Shown: in pieces, positions 59,096 through 64,000 of the stretch
How positions within the stretch are numbered: position 1 is the stretch's first letter
Layout: each line of letters starts with the position of its first letter
Source: Kribbella sp. VKM Ac-2568
GTDB lineage: Bacteria > Actinomycetota > Actinomycetes > Propionibacteriales > Kribbellaceae
Reading direction: 5' to 3'
DNA: 64,000 nt
Assembly (NCBI RefSeq): GCF_004345365.1
Contig: NZ_SLVF01000001.1
Span: 496,001 to 560,000, forward strand
Notes under the pieces: generated by a model
Told to the model about the DNA's origin: nothing
Database searches by the model: none
What the model saw: the letters and a program-made list of their open reading frames with translations, nothing else
Position numbers and translations under genes: made by a program

Positions 59096-59374
59096 CGATG
59101 ATCCCCTCCGTGACTCATCGACCTGCCCCGCCCCACACTGCGGACACGTCTTGTCTTCGGTCCCGGCAACCGTCGTCTCTGATGGTCTAACGCCTGGTCC
59201 GTGCGTGGGTTACGGAGCGGCGCTGACAGTGCTCGGACGGTCACCGGGTACCCATACTGGCGCGTAACAACGTACCTGTGAACCCCCTGGACGCTCCTGA
59301 CCGGCCGGATCGCGCGATGAGAGCAGCGGTCCCCGCCCACCTGGCGCTGTGGTCTGTCGGGGAGAATGGCGGCC

Positions 59375-60700
59375 GTGTCCGACCACACCGAGCTTTCCGC
59401 CAGCCTGTTCGCCCGCGCCTCCGCCGTCACCCCGGGTGGGGTGAATTCTCCGGTCCGCGCCTTCCGCGCGGTGGGTGGCACTCCGCGCTTCATGGCGTCA
59501 GGTGACGGATGTCACATCACCGATGTCGACGGCAACACCTATCTCGACCTGGTCTGCTCCTGGGGACCGATGTTGCTGGGCCACGCCCACCCCGAGGTGA
59601 CGGCCGCCGTCCAGGCCGCGGTCAGCCGCGGTACGTCGTACGGGACTCCGACACAGGCCGAGGTGGAGCTGGGGGAGGAGATCGTCGCCCGGACCCCGGT
59701 GGAGAAGGTGCGGCTGGTGTCGTCCGGCACCGAGGCCACCATGTCCGCGCTGCGGCTGGCCCGCGGCGCGACCGGCCGGGCCAAGATCGTGAAGTTCGCC
59801 GGCTGCTACCACGGCCACGTGGACGCGCTCCTCGCGCAGGCGGGCTCCGGCGTGATCACCCTCGGCATCCCGGGCACTCCGGGCGTCACCGAGGCCACCA
59901 CCGCCGACACGATCGTGCTGCCCTACAACGACCAGGCCGCGGTGACGGAGGCGTTCGCGCAGTACGGCGACCAGATCGCGGCAGTGATCACCGAGGCCTC
60001 GCCGGGCAACATGGGCGTGGTTCCGCCGGTCGACAACTTCAACGCCTTCCTGGCCAGGACTTGCAAGGACAACGGCGCGCTGTTCATCTCCGACGAGGTG
60101 ATGACCGGGTTCCGGATCACCAAGTCCGGTTGGTACGGCGTCGACGGGGTGACGCCGGATCTGATGACCTTCGGCAAGGTGATGGGCGGCGGCTTCCCGG
60201 CGGCGGCGTTCGGCGGCCGGGCCGACCTGATGTCCCACCTGGCCCCGGAGGGCTCGGTCTACCAGGCGGGCACGCTGTCGGGGAACCCGATCGCCACCAC
60301 GGCCGGGCTGACCACGCTGCGGCTGGCGACGGACGAGGTCTATGCCCGCCTCGACCAGACCTCGGCGACGATCCAGCGGCTGGTCGCGACGGCACTGGAG
60401 AAGGAAGGTGTGCCCTATGTCATCCAGGCCGCCGGGAACCTCTTCAGCGTCTTCTTCGTGGAGTCCTCGGAGGCTCCGGTGACAGGAGCACAGCAGATCC
60501 GGGACTTCGCCGGGGCGAGCGCCCAGGTGCTGCCCAGGTTCGCCGCGTTCTTCCATGCCATGCTGGACGCCGGCGTCTACCTGCCGCCGAGTGCCTTCGA
60601 AGCCTGGTTCGTGAGCGCCGCCATCGACGACGACGCGCTGGCCAAGCTCGAGACCGCACTGACCACCGCTGCTCGCGCGGCAGCGGCTGTCGAGAACTGA
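59375..60700 (+). CDS. hemL: Glutamate-1-semialdehyde 2,1-aminomutase
   Basis: 441 residues from GTG 59375, which stands about 10 nt after GGGGAG; an in-frame ATG at 59366 is too close to that site. It converts glutamate-1-semialdehyde from HemA to 5-aminolevulinate, using [22 protein letters not shown] and [11 protein letters not shown] bind cofactor, and the PLP lysine is in [12 protein letters not shown] (K268). Length is normal. It starts the right-hand block hemL-phosphatase-resA-ccdA-resB; the other haem genes lie about 50 kb to the left in this window. Confidence 0.97.
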   Translation: MSDHTELSASLFARASAVTPGGVNSPVRAFRAVGGTPRFMASGDGCHITDVDGNTYLDLVCSWGPMLLGHAHPEVTAAVQAAVSRGTSYGTPTQAEVELGEEIVARTPVEKVRLVSSGTEATMSALRLARGATGRAKIVKFAGCYHGHVDALLAQAGSGVITLGIPGTPGVTEATTADTIVLPYNDQAAVTEAFAQYGDQIAAVITEASPGNMGVVPPVDNFNAFLARTCKDNGALFISDEVMTGFRITKSGWYGVDGVTPDLMTFGKVMGGGFPAAAFGGRADLMSHLAPEGSVYQAGTLSGNPIATTAGLTTLRLATDEVYARLDQTSATIQRLVATALEKEGVPYVIQAAGNLFSVFFVESSEAPVTGAQQIRDFAGASAQVLPRFAAFFHAMLDAGVYLPPSAFEAWFVSAAIDDDALAKLETALTTAARAAAAVEN

Positions 60701-60713
60701 AGGGATCGGCTCG

Positions 60714-61364
60714 GTGACCGAAACGACGGTCGTGCACCTGATGCGTCACGGCGAGGTGTACAACCCGACCGGTGTGCTCTACGGCCGGATCCCCGACTAC
60801 CACCTGTCCGAGCTCGGCCGGAAGATGGCCGAGCGGGTGGCCGAGCACGTGGCCGGGCGGGACATCGTGCACCTGGTCAGCTCGCCGCTGGAGCGGGCCC
60901 AGGAGACGATGGAGCCGATCGCCGCCACCTTCGGCCTGACGCCCGCCATCGACGAGCGGGTGATCGAGGCGGCGAACCTGTTCGAGGGCAAGAAGTTCGG
61001 TGTCGGCGACGGCGCGCTGCGCAACCCGAGCGCCTGGTGGTTGCTGCGCAACCCGGTCAAGCCGTCCTGGGGTGAGCCGTACCAGCAGATCGTCCGGCGG
61101 ATGCGGGACGCGATCGAGACCGCCCGGCAGAAGGCTGCCGGGCACGAGGCGCTGATCGTGTCCCACCAGTTGCCGATCTGGATCGTCAGGAGCGCCATCG
61201 AGGGCCGCCGGCTGCCGCACGATCCGCGCAAGCGGCAGTGCAGCCTGGCCAGCCTGACCTCGTTCACCTTCCACGGTGAGTCGATCGTGTCGGTCGGCTA
61301 CGCCGAACCCGCGAAGGACCTGCTGCCGGTGAAGAACCCGAAGAAATTCGTCGGCGGCGCGTGA
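60714..61364 (+). CDS. Histidine phosphatase family protein
   Basis: 216 residues from GTG 60714, 13 nt after hemL, with AGGGATCGG upstream. The phosphohistidine motif is VVHLMRHGEVYNP (R-H-G), VSSPLERAQETMEPIA supplies the second Arg, and LIVSHQLPIWIVR the second His. A phosphatase or mutase of this family is a fixed neighbour between hemL and the cytochrome c maturation genes in many actinobacteria (for example Rv0524-Rv0529 in M. tuberculosis). Its substrate is not established. Overlaps the resA-like gene by 4 bp. Confidence 0.93.
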   Translation: MTETTVVHLMRHGEVYNPTGVLYGRIPDYHLSELGRKMAERVAEHVAGRDIVHLVSSPLERAQETMEPIAATFGLTPAIDERVIEAANLFEGKKFGVGDGALRNPSAWWLLRNPVKPSWGEPYQQIVRRMRDAIETARQKAAGHEALIVSHQLPIWIVRSAIEGRRLPHDPRKRQCSLASLTSFTFHGESIVSVGYAEPAKDLLPVKNPKKFVGGA

Positions 61365-61975
61365 TGCTGTCCCGCTCTCGCTCCCGCCGCGCCCAGTTCC
61401 GTCGTACCCAGTTCCGTCGTACTCCGCTCCTGGTCGCCGCGGTGTTGCTCGCCGCGACGGCCTGCAGCTCTGGGCAGCAGGCGAGTGAGAACCGCGACGG
61501 CCAGACCGGGTTCGTCAGTGACTCCGGCCGGGTCTCGACGTTCGCGGCGGACCAGCGCAAGCCGGCTCCGGTGCTGGCGGGGCAGACCCTGGACGGCAAG
61601 GAGTGGAAGCTCGCGGACCAGCGCGGCAAGGTCGTCGTGATGAACGTCTGGGGTTCCTGGTGCCCGCCGTGCCGGGCCGAGGCGCCCGACCTGGTCGCCG
61701 CGTCGAAGGAGCTGGGGTCGTCGGTGCAGTTCATCGGGCTGAACACCCGCGACCTGGATCAGGCGCCGGCCCGGAAGTTCGTCGAGGCGTTCGGCGTCAC
61801 CTTCCCGAGCATCTTCGACCCCAACGGCAAGCAGTTGCTGAACTTCCGCGGTCAGATCAACCCGTCCGCGATCCCGAGCACGCTGGTGATCGACAAGGAC
61901 GGCAAGGTGGCGGCGCGGGTGCTGGGGCCGGTCACCAAGCAAACGCTGCTCGGTATGGTGAAGGACGCTGGTTGA
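61361..61975 (+). CDS. ResA/TlpA-like thiol-disulfide oxidoreductase lipoprotein
   Basis: 204 residues; GTG 61361 overlaps the phosphatase stop (an ATG follows directly). An Arg-rich start and LLVAAVLLAATAC give a lipoprotein signal with the acylated cysteine at residue 35. The thioredoxin fold follows, with NVWGSWCPPCRAEAP (C101-C104), INPSAIPSTLVIDKDG supplying the cis-Pro. It reduces apocytochrome c haem-binding cysteines outside the membrane, receiving electrons from CcdA encoded 3 nt downstream. Confidence 0.93.
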   Translation: MMLSRSRSRRAQFRRTQFRRTPLLVAAVLLAATACSSGQQASENRDGQTGFVSDSGRVSTFAADQRKPAPVLAGQTLDGKEWKLADQRGKVVVMNVWGSWCPPCRAEAPDLVAASKELGSSVQFIGLNTRDLDQAPARKFVEAFGVTFPSIFDPNGKQLLNFRGQINPSAIPSTLVIDKDGKVAARVLGPVTKQTLLGMVKDAG

Positions 61976-61978
61976 CCA

Positions 61979-62722
61979 GTGGGTGAGTGGTTCGCCCAGT
62001 CGATGACGGGCTCGATGCTGGTGGCACTGCCGATCGCGGTGCTCGCCGGTGCGATCTCGTTCTTCTCGCCGTGCGTGGTGCCGCTGCTGCCCGGTTACCT
62101 CTCCTACGTGACCGGGCTGTCCGCCGCCGAGCTGGGGTCGGAACGCCGCGGCCGGATGGTGGCCGGCACCGGGCTGTTCGTCGCGGGATTCTCCGCCGTC
62201 TTCATCCTCACGGGTGTCTTGTTCGGTGCCGTCGGCAACGCCCTGCTCGACCACCAGACGCTGATCACCAAGATCCTCGGTGGTGCGACGATCGTGCTCG
62301 GGCTCGTCTTCCTGGGCGGGTTCGGTTTCCTGCAGCGCGATCTGCGGGTGCACCGGGTGCCCGCCGTCGGAATCGCGGCCGCGCCGCTGCTCGGCGTACT
62401 GTTCGGCTTCGGCTGGACTCCCTGCATCGGGCCGACCCTCGGTACCGTGATGACGCTGGCGGCGACCGAGGGCAGTACGGCGCGAGGTGCGGCGCTGGCA
62501 CTGGTGTTCAGTCTCGGGCTGGGCATCCCGTTCATCGTGGCGGCGCTCGCGTTCCGCCGGATGCTCGGCGCCGTCGCCTGGGTGCGCAAGCACCAGTTGA
62601 TGGTGATCCGGATCGGCGGCGTGCTGATGATCGTCGTGGGGCTACTGCTCTTGACAGGGGTATGGGATTCGATGACCGCCGATCTCAGGCAATGGGTCGC
62701 CAACTTCGGGTCGGCGGTGTGA
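61979..62722 (+). CDS. ccdA: CcdA-family cytochrome c biogenesis membrane protein
   Basis: 247 residues from GTG 61979, 3 nt after the ResA-like gene. Six helices are visible; each half has one redox cysteine, in ISFFSPCVVPLLPGYL and GFGWTPCIGPTLG. It moves electrons from cytoplasmic thioredoxin across the membrane to ResA. The order ResA-CcdA-ResB is the system II (Ccs) cytochrome c maturation set. The cysteine/proline motifs are complete, and length is normal for CcdA. Confidence 0.94.
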   Translation: MGEWFAQSMTGSMLVALPIAVLAGAISFFSPCVVPLLPGYLSYVTGLSAAELGSERRGRMVAGTGLFVAGFSAVFILTGVLFGAVGNALLDHQTLITKILGGATIVLGLVFLGGFGFLQRDLRVHRVPAVGIAAAPLLGVLFGFGWTPCIGPTLGTVMTLAATEGSTARGAALALVFSLGLGIPFIVAALAFRRMLGAVAWVRKHQLMVIRIGGVLMIVVGLLLLTGVWDSMTADLRQWVANFGSAV

Positions 62723-62723
62723 G

Positions 62724-64000
62724 ATGACGGACGTCAAGGACCGGATCGAGACGCCGACGCCGCCGCCGGACCTGCCGAAGCTGGGGCTGATCGGCTGGTT
62801 GCGCTGGACCTGGCGGCAGCTGACCTCGATGAAGACGGCACTCGTGCTGCTCTTCCTGCTCGCGCTCGGGGCGGTGCCGGGTTCGCTGATCCCGCAGACC
62901 GCGATCGACCCGGTCAAGGTGTCGGACTTCTTCGAGGCACACCCGAAGCTCGGTCCCTTCTACGACAAGCTCGGGCTCTTCGACGTCTACAAGTCGCCTT
63001 GGTTCTCCGCGATCTACCTGCTGCTGTTCATCTCGCTGATCGGCTGCGTGGTGCCCCGGCTGCAGGTCTACCTGAAGGCCCTGCGCGCCCGGCCGCCGAA
63101 GCCGCCGCGCAACCTGAACCGCCTGCCCGGGTACCAGCAGTTCGAGCCGGGGGTCGACGACGACGTACTGGACCTGGCCGCCAAGGAGCTCCGCCGCCGT
63201 CGCTTCCGGGTCGAGTCGTACGACGGTGCGATCGCGGCCGAGCGCGGGTATCTGCGCGAAGCCGGCAACCTGCTCTTCCACTTCTCCCTGATCCTGGCGC
63301 TGATCGGGGCCGCTTGGGGTGCGCTGTTCGGGTACCGCGGCACCGTGCTGGTTGTCGTCGGCAACGGATTCTCGAACTCGGTGGCGCAGTACGACGACTT
63401 CAGCCCGGGCCGGATCTTCACGCCGGACGACCTGCCGCCGTTCTCGCTGACGGTGAAGGACTTCACCGCGAAGTTCCAGACCGACGGTCCGCAGCGCGGC
63501 GCCGCCCGCGAGTTCAACGCGAACATCACCTACCAGGAGACGCCGGACTCGCCGGAGAAGTCGTACGACCTGCGGGTCAACCACCCGCTGCAGGTGGACG
63601 GCAGCAACGTGCACCTGCTCGGCCACGGGTACGCGCCGCGGGTGACCGTGCGCGACGGCAAGGGTCAGGTCGCGTTCTCCGGGCCGGCGCCGTTCCTGCC
63701 GCAGGACAGCAACTTCTCCTCGTTCGGCGTGATCAAGGCCCCGGACGCGCGGCCCGAGCAGCTCGGCTTCGAGGGCTTCTTCCTGCCCACCGCGGTGATC
63801 GACCAGCGCGGGCCGATCTCGGTCTTCCCCGACTCGCTGAACCCGGCGCTGGTGATGACCGCGTACTACGGCCGCCCGTCGCAGGAGACCGGCAAGCCGC
63901 AGTCGGTGTACCAGCTGGACAAGACCAAGCTGACCCAGTTCGACAACGGCAGCGGGGACAAGCTGCGGTTCCAGCTCGCCCCGGGGCAGAGCATCACCCT
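62724..64000 (+). CDS. resB: ResB-like cytochrome c synthesis protein (C-terminus beyond window)
   Basis: 425 codons are visible from ATG 62724, one nt after the CcdA stop, open to the window edge. The N-terminal cytoplasmic part ends WLRWTWRQLTSMKTALVLL, a ResB/Ccs1 signature leading into helix 1. Helix 2 is SAIYLLLFISLIGCVVPRL, and helix 3 is FHFSLILALIGAAWGALFG. A long external domain then begins (RGTVLVVVGNGFSNSVA, FTVKDFTAKFQ-like). With CcsA, expected just beyond the window, it would form the haem-handling cytochrome c synthetase. Confidence 0.93.
   Translation, partial: MTDVKDRIETPTPPPDLPKLGLIGWLRWTWRQLTSMKTALVLLFLLALGAVPGSLIPQTAIDPVKVSDFFEAHPKLGPFYDKLGLFDVYKSPWFSAIYLLLFISLIGCVVPRLQVYLKALRARPPKPPRNLNRLPGYQQFEPGVDDDVLDLAAKELRRRRFRVESYDGAIAAERGYLREAGNLLFHFSLILALIGAAWGALFGYRGTVLVVVGNGFSNSVAQYDDFSPGRIFTPDDLPPFSLTVKDFTAKFQTDGPQRGAAREFNANITYQETPDSPEKSYDLRVNHPLQVDGSNVHLLGHGYAPRVTVRDGKGQVAFSGPAPFLPQDSNFSSFGVIKAPDARPEQLGFEGFFLPTAVIDQRGPISVFPDSLNPALVMTAYYGRPSQETGKPQSVYQLDKTKLTQFDNGSGDKLRFQLAPGQSIT

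Noticed and set aside
59096..59374. c-di-AMP (ydaO-type) riboswitch upstream of the lytic transglycosylase
   Set aside because: I looked because such riboswitches often precede wall hydrolases, but found none of the expected conserved stems.

Overview
The window is very GC-rich, actinobacterial DNA. Evidence for this is strong third-position GC bias, many GTG/TTG starts, 4-bp ATGA gene overlaps, Gram-positive lipoprotein signals, a Tat signal and F420-type oxidoreductase families. Gene order and content fit Nocardioidales/Propionibacteriales, and a Kribbella-like organism is my best guess. That assignment is inference; no rRNA or marker phylogeny was possible. I saw no tRNA, rRNA, CRISPR array, transposase, integrase or replication origin.

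Two conserved blocks frame the window. On the left (1-9.7 kb) lie a BldN-like ECF sigma factor with its membrane DUF5667 partner (minus strand), an acyl-CoA-ligase-like enzyme, a glutaredoxin-like protein, the redox repressor Rex, and hemA-hemC-cobA/hemD-hemB. A Rex-operator-like palindrome sits on the -35 element of the rex-hem promoter. On the right (59.4-64 kb) the pathway continues with hemL, then a histidine phosphatase and the ResA/CcdA/ResB cytochrome c maturation genes. Together they supply tetrapyrrole and attach haem to cytochromes.

Between them (about 10-57 kb) is accessory and housekeeping material. 10-13.7 kb: an unknown gene, an MFS exporter, a DHFR-like enzyme, and a degraded sugar-ABC locus made of three gene fragments. 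13.7-21 kb: a divergent polysaccharide-use locus (Tat-exported lyase-like protein; ABC permeases and binding protein; Gfo/Idh/MocA oxidoreductase; PmoA-like protein) with LacI-type palindromes in the shared promoter region. 21.3-26.6 kb: a minimal azoline-peptide (TOMM) locus, namely an unrecognised 96-residue protein translationally coupled to a fused cyclodehydratase (E1-like plus YcaO), facing a giant LuxR-type (LAL) regulator. 26.6-32 kb: an OmpR-type two-component system, a small secreted peptide gene with an apparent frameshift, an MhqO/MhqD-like pair and a phosphotransferase-like protein. 32-34.3 kb: a membrane protein with a repeat-rich tail, a long perfect hairpin, and a P450 relic. 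34.4-40 kb: a NarL-type two-component system leading into an ABC exporter, CPBP protease and membrane protein. 40-59 kb: galactose mutarotase, cysteine hydrolase, GlxA-like regulator, MMPL transporter, secreted GH3 glycosidase, HNH lipoprotein, a SUKH-like relic, 2H phosphoesterase-like protein, two secreted serine peptidases, an LLM oxidoreductase and a lytic transglycosylase.

The most novel candidate is the TOMM locus at 21.3-23.6 kb. The most informative relics are at 12.7-13.7, 34.1 and 49.5 kb. Start sites were set by Shine-Dalgarno position, family N-termini and overlaps. Functions come from motifs read by eye, so database confirmation is still missing throughout.
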